A stretch of DNA of 64,000 bases from Pterois miles (GCA_947000775.1 CAMQGK010000634.1:22852001-22916000); one strand, 5' to 3'. Counted from the first letter of the stretch, positions 11,101-23,692 are shown. Made by a program: numbers and translations. Notes: a model not told the origin generated them from the letters alone.

Positions 11101-11770
11101 TCTGTCAGTCTTTGTGTCATAACAGCTAAACGGCTGCATGCTGCATTCAGGTCGTGAGTCTTCTCCCACGGTAGAAAAATAGCTGTCTAATTCATGGGCT
11201 TCATTTTTTTTTTTTTTTTTAAATCGCTTGATCGGTGACGTCTATCACGCTGAGAGAAAGACACATCCGTTCGCAAAGCAGAGACTCAGCTTGATTAAAT
11301 CAACTTTCTTTCAAAGTGCTGAATCACACTCCTTTATCCTCACATATGAGTCATTTGTATTCTTTTGTACATAGTTATGAGTAATGTTTGTGCTCTAAAC
11401 AAACGACAGTCCACACCTGTAACTTTTACACCACTTGTGGACACATAATGGCTCATAAAGGGAGATGAATGAAAATGAACACCAGCAGGATCACATCCTA
11501 ATATCCCAGTCAGTTTGAGCCACTGAGGTGTGGCTGGTCTGGATAATGAACCCACTCTATTCTAGACCTTTTTTTTTTTGTGCAGAAGCTGCAAAACAAA
11601 GAAGCATGCACAAAATACATTTGGGAAGCAATTACAGGCGGTGCTCTTATGTGCAAAATGTATAACATAAATCATGTTGTCAGAGTTATCGATAAGCTGC
11701 ACCAGCACACGCCAGGCGGCTGCTCTGCTACATTTAACTAAGTCTGACGCGAGAGAGGAAGAGATGCGGA

Positions 11771-11817
11771 AGGAGGGAGGGAGGGAGGGAGGAAGGAAGG
11801 AAGGAGGGAGGGAGGGA
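11771..11817. repeat. (GGGA/GGAA)n simple repeat
   Basis: A purine-only tetranucleotide tract (AGGGAGGGAGGGAGGAAGGA and so on) in the KLHL29 intron. It could form triplex or quadruplex structure, but no function can be inferred. Confidence 0.9.
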
Positions 11818-12605
11818 ATAACAAACAGACAGAGCTGCCAAAAACAGAAACACACAGCTACTCAGAAACGCTGTATCTACAGAGCACGCCCCTGCACAGA
11901 AGATGAAGTCTAGCAGGTCATCGTGCAGGAGAGCTGATATTCTCCTCGCGCTGCGTCCGGCTCTCCGCAGGCCTGCACCTCCCCTCTATTTATGAGGAGG
12001 AGCAGCCCCAGGCTTCGCCCCGCGCTGCCTCCATTTTCGGATCAGTTGTGCTTCCTCTCCGAGTAGATTTAGGCTTTATGTAATAATCTGCTTCATTCCC
12101 GACAGTGTTGTGAGTTTGTGCAATAGGACCGCATGCCTGCTCTGTGTGTGTACTTGAGCGTGCACCTTATGTAAATGCAGATCGCTCCAAACCCCAATAG
12201 GAGTACAAAGCCCTAATCAGCTTACAGCCCAAGTTTTAATCCTCTCCACACACAAACTCCTGTTTCTGTTTCTCATATCAAATGAGCACATTTGTAGAGA
12301 TATTTGCTTTTTCATTAGTTTTTCTCTTTTGCCCTCGAGAGGGAATGTACTAATGTGTGTCTGTTTTTTTTTCTACCTCACAAAGTAGCCTTGTTGGGCA
12401 TGTCGTGAGCATGTGTGAGTGATGTCAAACAATCTCAGGCGTGACAGTCGGTATGTTTATGGAGATGTTGTCTTCTAACTGGCTTTGTTTGTCTGATCAC
12501 GACTGACAATAAGAGCAATATTCCTGCTGCTGCGAGTCATAGATATCTCCTATCACAGCCATATTTAGCTCACACTTGCTTTCACCTACTTATCTTCCTG
12601 ACACT

Positions 12606-13690
12606 GATTATCTCTCATTATTTGTTCCTAGCAGTCAGTGCTTCCAGTGGGAAACAGCAGGAGTGGGAAATGTTTGCAGTAGCAATAACTTAATGCAGCT
12701 CTGATACTCTATATCCTTCCAGGCGTCTGCTTAAGTTGAGAAGCTCCACAAAACTGCCGTGACCTGCCCTGCAGGGGTCGCTAGCTCGCCAGCCGGCTAG
12801 TCACGCTAACCGCTGTCAGCTGGCTGGTGCGCTCTCAAACGCTTTTCAAGGTGCTTCCCTCGAACACGGGGCAAAATTTCAATTCGCCATCAATTTTCGT
12901 AAAACTGATAATATTTGAAGTCTACACAAACGATTTCTCGCCTTAAAAACTGTCAGAAGTGAATTTAATGAAATAGCACACGAAACTAAATCTGGTGCTC
13001 GGTCTCGGGAATCTATACAAATCGGGCTACAGGAACAAAAGCTGCCAACACTGAGTCATTCTCCTCCTGGGTGGAGTTTGCAGGGTTTAGCCAATCAGAG
13101 GCAGCGTAGAGACATAGTGGGTTGGCGTGTCCAATGAGTCCGTTTAGTTTCTCCTGATCTGATACAGTTGTAAGAGGGAGAACAGTTAACAGTGAAGCTG
13201 AACTCAATTAGATGCAATTAATGCTGATTGTATTACTTGTTCGTAGCAGTCGGCGCTTTCAGTGGGAAGCAGAAGGAGTGGGGAAATGGGTTTGTAGTAG
13301 CAGTAAGTTAATATGATAACTCTGATACAAGAGAGACGCTCCTGCTCTGCCTCTGATTGGCTATACCCTTCCGGGCGTTCTCTCTCTCCTCTTGGGGTCG
13401 CGAGCTAGCTGGTCTGCCGGCCAGTTACGCCTATTGACCCGCTCTTAAGTTAATCTAATGACGGTATAGCGTGCAAAAATTGTAAAAAAAAAAAAAACAA
13501 AACAAACTTACCGTTGTTGGTCTGTTTCTCTGCTGCTTTGGAGCTCTGCCTGGAGAAACGTGAGCTGCCGGGGTTGAGTCGTTCTCCTCCAGTTCACAGC
13601 GCTGTTTAGCATCATAGATAGACAATTTAGAATTAGCAGGCGCCTGGAGGGGTACAGCCAATCAGAGGCAGACGCAATTAGATGCAATTG
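12606..13690. repeat. Two tandem degenerate copies of a unit of about 615 bp
   Basis: The block starting CTAGCAGTCAGTGCTTCCAG (12628) and running through GGGGTCGCTAGCTCGCCAGC recurs about 617 bp later as GTAGCAGTCGGCGCTTTCAG and GGGGTCGCGAGCTAGCTGGT. Both copies end with TTCTCCTCC, GCCAATCAGAGGCAG and CAATTAGATGCAATT. Copy 2 is shorter and contains a poly-A run at about 13485. They look like two diverged copies of one non-coding dispersed element lying head to tail. Confidence 0.75.
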
Positions 13691-13749
13691 AGAAAACACA
13701 ATAAAAATTTAAAAAATGCGGACCATAAATGATAGGCTGTCGAGAGCAA

Positions 13750-14170
13750 CCTTAAAAGAATAGTTTGACTTTTTGGGAATTACAGTATGCATAATCTGAG
13801 AGTCAGATGAGAAGCTTTTAAATGGTAACAAGATCCACTTAGCACCTCTAATGCTCACTAATTAGCTCATATTGTGTGTTTAGTCCATTTAAAAACATGT
13901 CATAACAATTCACCATTTGATGGCGGGGTTATGTCCCACAGTATTTTTTGGCCACAACCAGTAATTTACTGGAATTTCTGCTGTTTGTCAGGCAACTGAC
14001 ACATAACACCAGTATAAAACAAAAGATCTATCAGATTGAAAACAATTAGTGTTATTTATTGAGCTTTGGCAGTCAGATGGTGACAAAATCTACCTCCTAG
14101 TCTAGCCCTTTCCCCCAGGTTAGAGTCTTTGTGCTAAGCTAACTGGCTAGCTGACGCTCTACATGAAGGA
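13750..14170 (+). repeat. MITE-like repeat (family Y, copy 1)
   Basis: Begins TTAAAAGAATAGTTTGACTT and continues with GAGAGTCAGATGAGAAG, CAAGATCCACTTAGCACC and TAGCTCATATTGTGTGTTTA. The same order occurs at 50365-50620 and 57328-57530. It ends about 60 bp before the terminal KLHL29 exon, so it supplies part of the intron next to the acceptor. Confidence 0.75.
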
Positions 14171-14226
14171 CTGTAACTTTAAAAAGGACGTTAACTGAGT
14201 GAAGCCTACTTGTGTTGCCTGTGCAG

Positions 14227-14410
14227 CGCTGTGATCCTGGACGGGAAGATCTACGCCACAGGAGGCATCGTGAGCAGCGAGGGTCCAGCCCTGGGCAACA
14301 TGGAGACCTTCGACCCCTGCACCAACACGTGGACGCTCCTGCAGTCGCTGCCCTGCCCGCTCTTCAGACACGGCTGCGTGGTCATCAAGAAGTACATTCA
14401 GAGCGGCTGA
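14227..14410 (+). CDS. KLHL29: KLHL29 last coding exon with stop codon
   Basis: This is the terminal coding exon, 184 nt. The acceptor is ttgtgttgcctgtgcag. The first C joins the AG left by the exon ending at 9442 to make a Ser codon (RQFC-S-AVILDGK), so the splice phases agree. The reading continues AVILDGKIYATGGIVSSEG, with a second GG doublet, then GNMETFDPCTNTWTLL, the classic Kelch DP-x(4)-W segment. It closes with FRHGCVVIKKYIQSG and TGA. The last strand and short tail match my recollection of the KLHL29 C-terminus. A frame shifted by two bases stays open through this exon to 14943, but it shows no family resemblance and is a shadow. The intron between the two exons is 4784 bp. Confidence 0.87.
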
Positions 14411-16000
14411 GGGCGGCAGACCCGATCACACTGGGTCGACGGCAAACACCAGCTGAGCTCCGGTTGTGGGACGATGTGCGATGGCAGCTTAGGGCCGGAG
14501 ACGGTCGGTCAACGACCTCTGGACTTGATGCCAGCATCCATCCGCTCCGTTCCTTGTCCCACCCCCCCCTCAAAAAAGCCCTGTGCAGAATGTACTCATG
14601 TTCAACTACTCAGCCATGTCAGGTGATGATGCCTAACCTCCAGTACTGTATGTGTCATGGTAGTAGTTCATCCTCTCATCCAACAGGCACAGGGGCCCTC
14701 TTAGTAAATTACAAACTCCTTGTTTTTTTTGGTTTCGTCTTTTCCAGATCACGTAAACGCACCACCTCTCTATTTCTTTACTCGTACCACGCAGTGAAAA
14801 CCACTGCAGGTCCGGATTTTGTCCCTTTTTTGAGAATTGTGTTAAACAGGCGTCAGTTTTACAGTCATTCGTTAGACAGCAGTTTCTTTGTGGTGTGTGA
14901 ACGTTTTTCAGTAGCGTCATCTACAGGACAGGAGGAAAAGTGAAGGAAAGGAGTGTTTTCCTCTTTCTCAGTGCATGTGACGAGTTTCCTCTCTCTCCAC
15001 TATGACGGGAAGCAGGATTCCTACTGCGAGTGTGGATTCACGAGGTAATTTAAAAAACTGATTTTGAACTCTGTGTAACCCGGTTCTTTTGACGACATGC
15101 TAGACAGGAAAAAACATTAAATCTGGGTCTGGTGGGGTTTTAAAAGGAGAAATCTGTATTTTTTTTTCCGTCTTGTGAAAATCCAGCCTGATTGACATGT
15201 CATCTGGAGGGTGAGTGGCCTGTTTTCCCGCCTTGACTCACACTCCTGCTCTCTGGGACAAAAACAGCACTACATTTAGAGAGAGAGGGAATTCCTCCTT
15301 CCGCTGACCTCAGATTCAAGTTTGGACAGTTCCTCCGGAAAAAAGCACAATAATCACCCGTGACTGTTACCATAGTTATCCGTCGATCCATGTTTTAACT
15401 TCTGTCATCGGTTTCCCTCCCAACCTTGTTTTTGTTTTATACGTCTTTCATTGCAACCCTTAAATGATTATGGGGTTGGTATTCTGTAAATACAGGAAGG
15501 AAATATGTATATTTTAAAACCTGAAGGCAATTCTGTATAAATGTTTTTAGAAAAAAAAATAACTGATAGGTTGGGTTCAAAATGGTATGTCTGTAAATCT
15601 GTACCCAAAAAGGAGAAATTAACAATTATTATTGAAACCTAATACATATACCAGAACATATGAACACGTTGTCAAGTCTCTTTTTGTATACTGTATTAAT
15701 TAATCAAGGGTAGAGGTGAAGTTAAATCTATTTTTTACTTTCTCAGAAGAAAACATCTCTTCTCCATACAGGTAAGTTATTTGCTCACATCCAAGTACGG
15801 GCTTCTAATGTGTATTTGTTTACCACAGAAATTGTTTAAGGTACATTTTGGTACGGTGTGATATTTGAAAAGGTGATCAGACTTTGCTTTCAAAATAATG
15901 CACTCTGCTTTTCTGTAGGTTATCTGAAACTACAGAGGTCTGTACTGCTGGCTTAACTAACCCTAACAACTGCGATCACAATAAACGGTTCTACAAAAGC
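14411..16000 (+). other. KLHL29: Probable KLHL29 3' UTR
   Basis: The DNA directly after the KLHL29 stop codon has no coding signal and no obvious dispersed repeat for about 1.5 kb. That fits a vertebrate 3' UTR, increasingly AT-rich towards 15.4-15.7 kb. Two candidate polyadenylation hexamers lie on this strand. ATTAAA at 15116 is followed by a GT-rich stretch, and AATAAA sits at 15980. The end of the UTR is inferred, and transcript data would be needed to choose between them. Confidence 0.45.
15980..15985 (+). terminator. Candidate polyadenylation signal for KLHL29
   Basis: A canonical AATAAA hexamer lies 1.57 kb after the KLHL29 stop codon and before the opposing gene's presumed 3' end. 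A weaker ATTAAA with a GT-rich downstream element lies at 15116. The choice is not resolved by sequence alone. Confidence 0.3.
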
Positions 16001-16524
16001 GGCAAAGGGACAGAGTTCGCAGCATACGACGTGTCGCAAACATGGACAAGTCTGCTATTTTACGAAGGAAGAGCAAACTATTAGTCAGATATGAAAAAGT
16101 TAAACACAGAATCGTGAGACTAAAAATAAGACCGTTGAAGGACAGCTGGCAGGAAGGACAGCTGGCAAAAGGAAAAATTGCGTGAATGCGTAAATTAACA
16201 GAGTTTTTAATTTAATGTAACATTCAAAAGTCAAATGGGGCAGTGATATATAAACAGAATATAAACAGAAGGAATGAACAGATTTAAGTAGCTTACATTA
16301 TGTCCTTTGATAGTGATGTGTGACTATTTCAGCTTCCTTTCAGCTGCGTCCTCAACTCTGACGGTGCGAAATGGACTTTTCATGGACTACGAACAAGTAA
16401 AAAAATAAATTAAAAACATAATTCAAAGCAGTAAGTACTCACAGCATTAATCAGTTTGAACTGGGTTTTTTTTTAGCCTGGATTATGACTAACATCTTTG
16501 AATGTGTGTAATTTATTATTATTA

Positions 16525-16700
16525 TTATTATTTTTTTGGAGTAATTTTCCTTTTATTGATAGTGACAGAATGAAATGGGGAGAAAGAGGAAATGACATGG
16601 GCCCCAGGCCGGATTCGAACCGGAGGTCGCTACGGCAGGGACTCAGCTTTGACACCTGGGGCGCCTGCTCTACCAGGTGAGCTACAACAGCACCCCTCGT
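16525..16700 (-). mobile_element. tRNA-derived SINE
   Basis: On the minus strand, TAGCTCACCTGGTAGAGC (16667-16684) is an RNA polymerase III A box and GGTTCGAATCC (16611-16621) a B box, about 50 bp apart as in a tRNA. The tRNA-like head continues into a non-tRNA body that ends in CAATAAAAGGAAAA and an A/AAT-rich tail near 16505-16545. A bona fide tRNA gene is unlikely because the two halves do not form a clean cloverleaf. It lies in the convergent intergenic zone. Confidence 0.8.
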
Positions 16701-16904
16701 GTAGTATTAGCTCACGTCCTGCACACAGGGCCGTGATTGGTCAATAGGCGGCGCTTTTATACGAGCTGATCTCTAATCTCGCTGCTGTTCAGCATTAGTT
16801 GCCATGACGATCTACCCCAGAGTTAACCCTTAGATTCTGCTTCGTAGTACAAGCCTCAGGTGTGGTGCTCCTATTCGTCTGAATTTACAGTAAGAAAAAT
16901 CAAC

Positions 16905-19900
16905 AACTGAAATTTACAGTTTGCACCTTTTATTCAAGTATATCACAGCAGTTTATTTGAGAAATACAGTAAATGTTCCATTTCAAATATAACTTACACT
17001 AAAGTAACAATTGCGAACAGGTGTGTTAAATACACAAACGAACAGAATTGACAAAGCTATGGAAAGTCTCGACTAAAATAAGGAAGAAAATAGGGAAGAA
17101 CAAAGTAATTTATGATAGAACAAACCCTTTCCTTCTGCATACTGGACTAAGTAGTCTCAACTACCAGACAAAAATTGGTTGTTAGTCCAAACTGGCTACA
17201 ATTCATAATAAGAAAGGAAGATCACAATGTATGACATTTAACTACCCATTTTATTTCCATATGCATTTTCTAAATTCATTAAAAAATAACTCTTTTGGCA
17301 GAAAGTGGAGACAAAGTGAACATTCAAAGAATCTGGTCCTGTTTCTCTTGTTGGGATGAACTAGACAGACACTACGTTTTAAATATCAGTCCTAATGTTA
17401 GTCTCTTCCAGTATGCCACGGTCTATAAACCACTTTTAACGAAGAAAACACCAGAACAATGAAATAAATAGAAAAATCGAAAGGGCATGTTGTCACGTGT
17501 TGAACCTGAGAGACCTGTAAACCCTTTTATTCCCCCGCACACGCCAAATAAACCTGCTACACAGACGCTACGCATTTCAGCAAAAACGGACGCGCGACGC
17601 TTCCCGATTGGTTAAATTTCAAACATACAAAAACACAAGTGACTGAATATTAGGTGTAAAACATGTTTAATAATAAATAATAAGAATCATGAGATGAAAA
17701 TCTGCTTTTAAAAAAAAAAAAAAAAACAGCTGAATTTGAAATAAAGGTGATGGTTGTGTAAAGAGGCAGAAAATGCTTCTGAGAAAGTGATCGAGGAGCA
17801 GATCTAAAAAAATTAAGAGAACCTGAAACTAAAGCATAAAATATACAGTCCATGAAATCTGGCTCAAATGCAAACATACATAACAATCAGAGATATAAAC
17901 AACTCTTGGATTACTGCAGCAGCCATGGTTTCACTGATCTGGTACCTTTTGATGGTACTGGAGATGTTGCAACAGTATTTCGGGGGGGAGAAAAGAAAAA
18001 TACTGTTTTTGTACCCAGTAAACGTTTTTTCGCATTAAAATAAATTAAGCTGAGGTAGCGTTGGTTTTTCTGTCTGCAGTAGTCCAAGTGCTAACCTGTC
18101 GTTGCCAGTTTGCATATGGTCTTTTCTTTTGTCACCTAGAATCTGAGAAAAGGCAGAGGTGAGCTGTCAGAGTTGCACCGAGAGGTTTTCGAGGATTGGA
18201 AGGGTGAAAGAAGGGGGCCTTCTCCAGTCTACGCCTGCTCAAAAATATGGCATCTCCACAACCAACGTTATAAAGCTTCAGTAAATGCCTTCATTTACCG
18301 CGGTCAGAACACATTTACTGCATTGGCCGCAGAATCCAGCTTCTCTTGTCTGGTGTTGAGAGAAAAAAAAAACAACAAAACAAAAAAAAAAAAAAAACAG
18401 ATGAAATAAATCCACAAAGTCTGTACACACATTTGAAAAGAGGAGGAAAAAAAAAATCATGTAATGCTTTAAACACTTTAGTGACGGGCACTGCCTAGAA
18501 TGGCCTTGTTCATTATGGATTCACAACCCATGCAAAACTCTCAACTCAAGCAAAACATTTTATAAAAAAAAGTAAAAAATAATTATCAAATATACAACAT
18601 AACAAAAACGTTGACCATCTAATAGAACATTTTCATAGTTGAATTCCTGTGAACAGGCACCGTTATGTCAGCACCTTTCTTAGGGAGTGGGATAACACTT
18701 GGCACGGTAAATTGTTTTTGACTCTCGCATCATAATTTTGCATATGGAAAACTGATGAAAAGCTAGTGTCGTCAACCTCTCCTTACACCTGCTGTCCGCT
18801 CAGGTGGAGACCGACCTCCCCAACAGGTCCGGGGCGTGAGTACATTTTAATATCAAGTGCTTCGGGTGTTATCTGGCCACACACAAACGCTAAGTACTAC
18901 TTTTGTAATCAGATTTTCAAATGCTGCCAATTAATTTTGGCCCAGTTTTGTGATGTCTAACCTAGATATGTTTTTAAATGACCTAATGGCATTGAAATAT
19001 ATATATTTTTTGCTTCAAGGTCACTGTGACCTTAGTGGTTAGGACCCACCCCAACTTGGAGCCTGCTCATTATCACAATTAGTAAATAAAAAAAATCCTG
19101 CTAAATATATCGGTTTCATATGAGGTTTTTAAATAAGGCACACACTAGGCAGTGCAAACTCTTCGACGCGTTCCAATTTGTACTGCTTCCAGTTCCTCAG
19201 CCGGGGTGTTGGTAAGAAAAATCGGGCACAGCTTGAGCGGGAGGGGAAACATTCAGACTGTGAATGTAGATAGGAGGGAAGGTTACGCTACCACGACTTA
19301 TTTAGGACATGACAATCTGCTAAGACTGTGGACGCCAGAGGTGGTCTGTGAGTGAAAGTGGTTGTACAGCTGACCTACAGGCGACACTCCGCTTGTTCAA
19401 CTCTCAGATGAACGCTGAGGGGGCTGACGGCTCTTCATGCCCGACGACCGCTGTAATGACGAGGACATAATCGCTTCCAGTCCTGCTGTGCTAACCTCAT
19501 CGAATTTGTGTTCGCACTGAAACTTCTTTGTAAACTATTGTTCTGGGTGAGTGTCCTTGACAGTGGCTCAGATATTGAATTAATCAAGTAGCTAAAATGG
19601 CAGAAAGAATGAGCCGCATAATAGCGTGGTAACAACTGGCCTATGACGAAGCATTCCACTCGGGGGGAAAAGATGGGCTCAGCAATGTGGTTCAGTGATT
19701 CAGAACATTATACTGTCCTCATCTCCTTGCGGCACTCTGCATTCACACTTCTGCTGGTGAGGATCTGGGTGTGTGTGTGTGTGTGTGTGTGTTTGTAGAA
19801 ATACATGCACACCCAAGTGTGTGTGTATGCGCGGCCCGCTCCGTTGAGAAGCGGCCGGGTTTGCGATGCGACATCACCCGATCTGTTGGTTTTCCTAGTC

Positions 19901-20272
19901 ATCCGAGTTAAGAAGTAATCCCAAAGAGCAGCATGGATGAAAGTTAGGATAGCACCCGAGTTAGCACCAGGGTTGCCCCGTCACCGTTGGTGTGTGTGCG
20001 TGAGCGTGTGTGCGTGGCTGACACACCTCCAGGAGTTTGGTTGTGTAGGATGGGTCTGGATCTGGCCAGGTTCCTGAGACGATAGCACCATTGAATGTCT
20101 CTGTCCTCAACGTCGTCCTCGTCGCCGTGTCCCCTCCCAGCAAGAAGAGGGCGCTGGATTCTGCGTGTGTTTTTGTGTCGAGGGCTGAAGCTCCTTCTTT
20201 CACTCAGTTTGTGTGTGTCTTTGTGGTCCCGGGCTGTTATCAGGATCTACCTGATAAGGTATTTTCTCCATC
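16905..20272 (-). other. ATAD2B: Probable ATAD2B 3' UTR
   Basis: Minus-strand DNA downstream of the ATAD2B stop codon has no coding signal and contains a (GT)n tract at about 19771-19791. The first plausible canonical minus-strand AATAAA near the far boundary is at 16928-16933. With that site the UTR would be about 3.4 kb, normal for the family, and would end about 0.9 kb from the nearest candidate KLHL29 poly(A) signal. Earlier hexamers may also be used. The extent is inferred. Confidence 0.4.
16928..16933 (-). terminator. Candidate polyadenylation signal for ATAD2B
   Basis: On the minus strand this reads AATAAA (ttgaataaaaggtgca), with another AATAAA about 20 bp upstream on that strand. 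It sits at the edge of the repeat-poor interval that follows the ATAD2B stop codon. Confidence 0.3.
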
Positions 20273-20314
20273 TCACAGGAATGTATCAAAATGCTGGATT
20301 CTCTCCTCCATCTC
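20273..20314 (-). CDS. ATAD2B: ATAD2B last coding exon (13 residues plus stop)
   Basis: Read on the minus strand, the acceptor tctgtttgtggtgcag is followed by EMEERIQHFDTFL and TGA. The exon carries only 42 coding nucleotides and starts in phase 0, matching the phase-0 end of the exon at 29057-29185. Joined, the sequence reads ...EYEKTQLLE-EMEERIQHFDTFL. This follows the pattern I remember for the vertebrate ATAD2B C-terminus, where the Q-L-V-E-EMER segment ends in ETFL. An overlapping longer minus-strand frame (20200-20478) reads through this spot in another phase and is not the gene. The intron separating this exon from the previous one is 8742 bp. Confidence 0.85.
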   Translation of the reverse strand, partial: EMEERIQHFDTFL

Positions 20315-21744
20315 CTGCACCACAAACAGACACATAAACACACTGCTGTAGTCTCAAACAATACTGCAAACTCAGATGTGTGTATAAAGCATCTGTGTGC
20401 CGTGGTTTCAATAGTACTTGGAAATCTCCCACAGCAAACAACAGCTTTCACCATGATAAATGATGTAAAATGAAGCAAAGCTGTGCCGGAATGAGACAGG
20501 CGATTTTTCTCAGCGTGAAAACAGCAGAGTTTGACACTGACTAAATCTGAACAGAGCCGGAGGAAGAAAGATGGATGTTAGCCTGCAATAGACGGTGATT
20601 AATGCCTTGAAGATGTTACACTGCGTGTGTGTGTTCTCTCATCTGAATGGCTGAGTCAGTGCGACAGACGCTGCGACAAGATACCAATTCCAACATCTAC
20701 AACAAAAGTTAGAAACTATCAGCTTTACAGTGAAAAGCAATTTTACTCTTCTGAGGAGAGGTCAACTTTTCCTCCTTCACTGAAAACTTTTTCATCTCAC
20801 CCCAACATTACATCAACTATTAGACACTACAGCTGTGGTGTCTTGAATGTAAACCACTGGATAGTGTGAGTCTTTCTTTAGCTGAGACAAAAAGGAGCAT
20901 CTCTTTAAAGTCATCAAGACGCCATGAAACAGAAGTTACAGCATCTCTACTGTACTGTGATGTATCTCACAGTGAAACACTGGAGCGGAGTTGTTTCAAT
21001 ACCACTATTGCAAATGCATCCGATACCGCCTAAAATTCAGGATCGTGTATCAACGAGTACTGCTCTGATCCGATGTAATTTAGTAACCCAGAAAAATCGG
21101 GTTTAACCATAAATCAGTTCTTCTTCGCTGCTCCAGAACAGTAGCCTTCATTGTGTTGTCACCCAGGATTTGTCATGGCTGCCACTGCCAACTACTGTTT
21201 TAGAGCAGCGAAGAAGAACTGACTGCTGGTAGTTTATCATGTGACAATAGCAAACAACAGTGCGGCGCTAGTGGAGAGTATAACAGTAGTCAGAGCGAGG
21301 AAGTACTCTGTATTACAGCCTACACATTAGCACACAGCCTGTCCACTGACGAGACAGCTAAGAGAATACAGACATTGTTATTTATTCCTGGCTTCATTTA
21401 TTGATGTTTTTGTACCTGACAAACAAAATAATAAAAAAGTTTTATTGCATTCATTCTTTGTATTTGTTCATGTTTTACAAGGGGTTTAACCTGAGTCAGG
21501 CCATACAACAAAGTAGGCCACAGTAATCATATCACATCCATACATGGTCAGCAGTAAACAGCTGTTAAATAATAATAACTATATTCTTTTTAAATCATGC
21601 TGGTGGATCGGTATCAGATCATATCTACTGAGTGCAGGATGAGTCTTCAAACATTGGAAACTGTTTACAGGAAGAGAAAGACAGGTACTTTGATCAGATT
21701 TTGATGTAAAAAAAATACTCCGACACTGATTTTTGGCATATGGA

Positions 21745-21985
21745 TGGTAAATGGACTTAAATTTATATAGTGCTTTTCTAGTTTTATGACCACTCAAACT
21801 TTACACTACATGTCAGCATTCACCCATTCACAAATTCATAAGCTGATGGCAGAGGCTACGAAGGTGCCAACTTTACCCATCAGGATCTAATCTAAATACT
21901 CATCTCAGTTAAGTGACTTGCTCGAGGATACATCGATATGTGACCGGAGCAGCCGGGTATCGAACCACCGACCGGTAAATGGACA
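21745..21985 (+). repeat. Dispersed repeat (family Z, copy 1)
   Basis: Reads GGTAAATGGACTTAAATTTA, then TATAGTGCTTTTCTAG, CATTCACCCATTCACA, GGATCTAATCTAAATACTCA and a tRNA-like GGGTATCGAACCACCGACC end. The same modules in the same order occur at 44253-44580, so both are copies of one interspersed element. Confidence 0.8.
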
Positions 21986-22004
21986 ATTAACACAGGGACA
22001 CAGG

Positions 22005-22385
22005 AACCAACTGAAGCCTCTCCCGTGTGTCAAGCATGTTGGAGAGCAACCGTGGCCGACGCAAAAACGGGACTCTAAAGAGCCATCTGGAGCAGAGCCA
22101 GTGTGTAGAGTGTGTACGTGGGAAGTGAGTGGTGAAGCAAGAGAGAGACAGCGGCGGCGATGGGAGTATCGACTCAGTGTTTGGTTTGTCTGTTCTGGGC
22201 TACTGTAGCAATATGGTGGTCCAACATGACAGACTACTAGGGCTAGGACAGACTACCTGTTCCCTATGTACATAAAAACACCTCATTCTAAGATAACAAA
22301 CACTAGGATTATTATTTTCACGTCATTATACACTAAAGAAAACATACTTATTAATGTTATATTCCATTTCTGCCAATAGATTAAA
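22005..22385 (+). mobile_element. MITE (family W, copy 1)
   Basis: Contains AGTGTTTGGTTTGTCTGTTC, TCTGGGCTACTGTAGCAATA, and ATGTTATATTCCATTTCTGC near the right end. The last segment is the reverse complement of GCAGAAATGGAATATGACAT at 23965, placing it in the same family as the element at 23930-24293 in opposite orientation. Its terminal repeats are eroded. Confidence 0.65.
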
Positions 22386-23692
22386 TATTTGAGTCATTTT
22401 TAATGAAAAATTAAAAAAAAAAATCCACTCAAATTTGAATATTTGCCATTTTTCTCAGTCTTGGCTATAATAATATTAAACATATTGTATTTTTACTATT
22501 TTAGCTACCAAAAGGTTCACAGATACTTCGAGGTTATAAATGCTAAAAAATATATATATATATATTTATTTTTTTTGTGTGTTCATTGTATTCATTATCT
22601 CTTTCTTACAAAAAAATCCACTTTGAAATGCTCTTGAATATTTAGATTGATTGAAAAGTCAACACGAACACCTTGTTCAATCATGGTACTGAATACAAAA
22701 GCTAAATTCTGATGTCGTCTGTAATTCCCTCATGGTCACAAAAAATGTTCAAGTGGTGCCAAAGTTCTTATGTTAATTCAAACTGTGGCCAGCTGTTCAT
22801 TTGATAACGCAGATATAATGAAAACTATACCGTATATATCTTGCAATTTATTCTGAATGGATTTAAAAGGTCAAAGGACTGATACTATTCTGTGTGTGAT
22901 TTTAACCACCCATCCGACTCCAATTATAGCATCAATTAAGCCCTTTATCATACCCCCACAACTATCAACCGGGTCACACATGCTGTAAAACTCAATGACG
23001 GTATGAAAAGTGAAGCTGATGTGACTGAATAAAAAGTTCCTAGTTTAGAAAATTCCCTGAAAGTTTCAGCACATCAGTCACAGCCTGTGTTTAGACACAT
23101 CTGTGCCACCTGTCTCTCTCCTTTTACACCCACGCGCCAACGTAAAAATAAGCTCTTTGCTGCCTTGACGCCTTGCACCGGTGTGATCTCGAGACTATCT
23201 GCCCGAAGGCCTCTCACCTAGTCATCCCAAAAACACAGCAGACAACCCAAGGAGTCTAACATAAAGTTAGGCCTGTAGTGCTTTCTAGCACGTGTGAAAT
23301 CGACCAGCATAGCACAGTTTAAAGTCACTCAACATGGCAGAATTGTAGATTTAGGAGTTTAATTTCCCAATGGGGCGATCAGTGCTATGCACTAAAGAAA
23401 ATCCAGCATCACCGCTGTCAAGCTGTCATCAATTTGTGACAAAGGTGTTATAAATTACTTTGGCGTACCCGCTTTCTTTGAACCAGTCTTATCTACTTCC
23501 ACCTCGCTTACTGATTTCCTTTATTTCCCAGATCAAATTTTCTACAGCTCCTGGGAGAACAGGGTTCCCCGCGGTGGGCGTGTGTAGGTTAGGAGAGCAA
23601 AAACAACATCCTGCTTTTTTTTTTTCCTCCACAAAAGAAAAAGTGAGAGACGAGACAGAACAATCTTGTGTATTGTGCCTGGATGAAGGTAT

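Noticed and set aside
14212..14943. 243-codon ORF across the KLHL29 terminal exon and 3' UTR
   Set aside because: It is in a different frame from the Kelch reading that matches splice phase and family sequence, and gives no recognisable protein.
16611..16684. Possible tRNA gene on the minus strand
   Set aside because: A and B boxes are present, but the acceptor and anticodon stems do not pair convincingly and a non-tRNA body follows, as in a SINE.
20091..20351. Overlapping plus-strand ORFs over the ATAD2B terminal exon
   Set aside because: Shadow frames opposite the minus-strand exon and 3' UTR.
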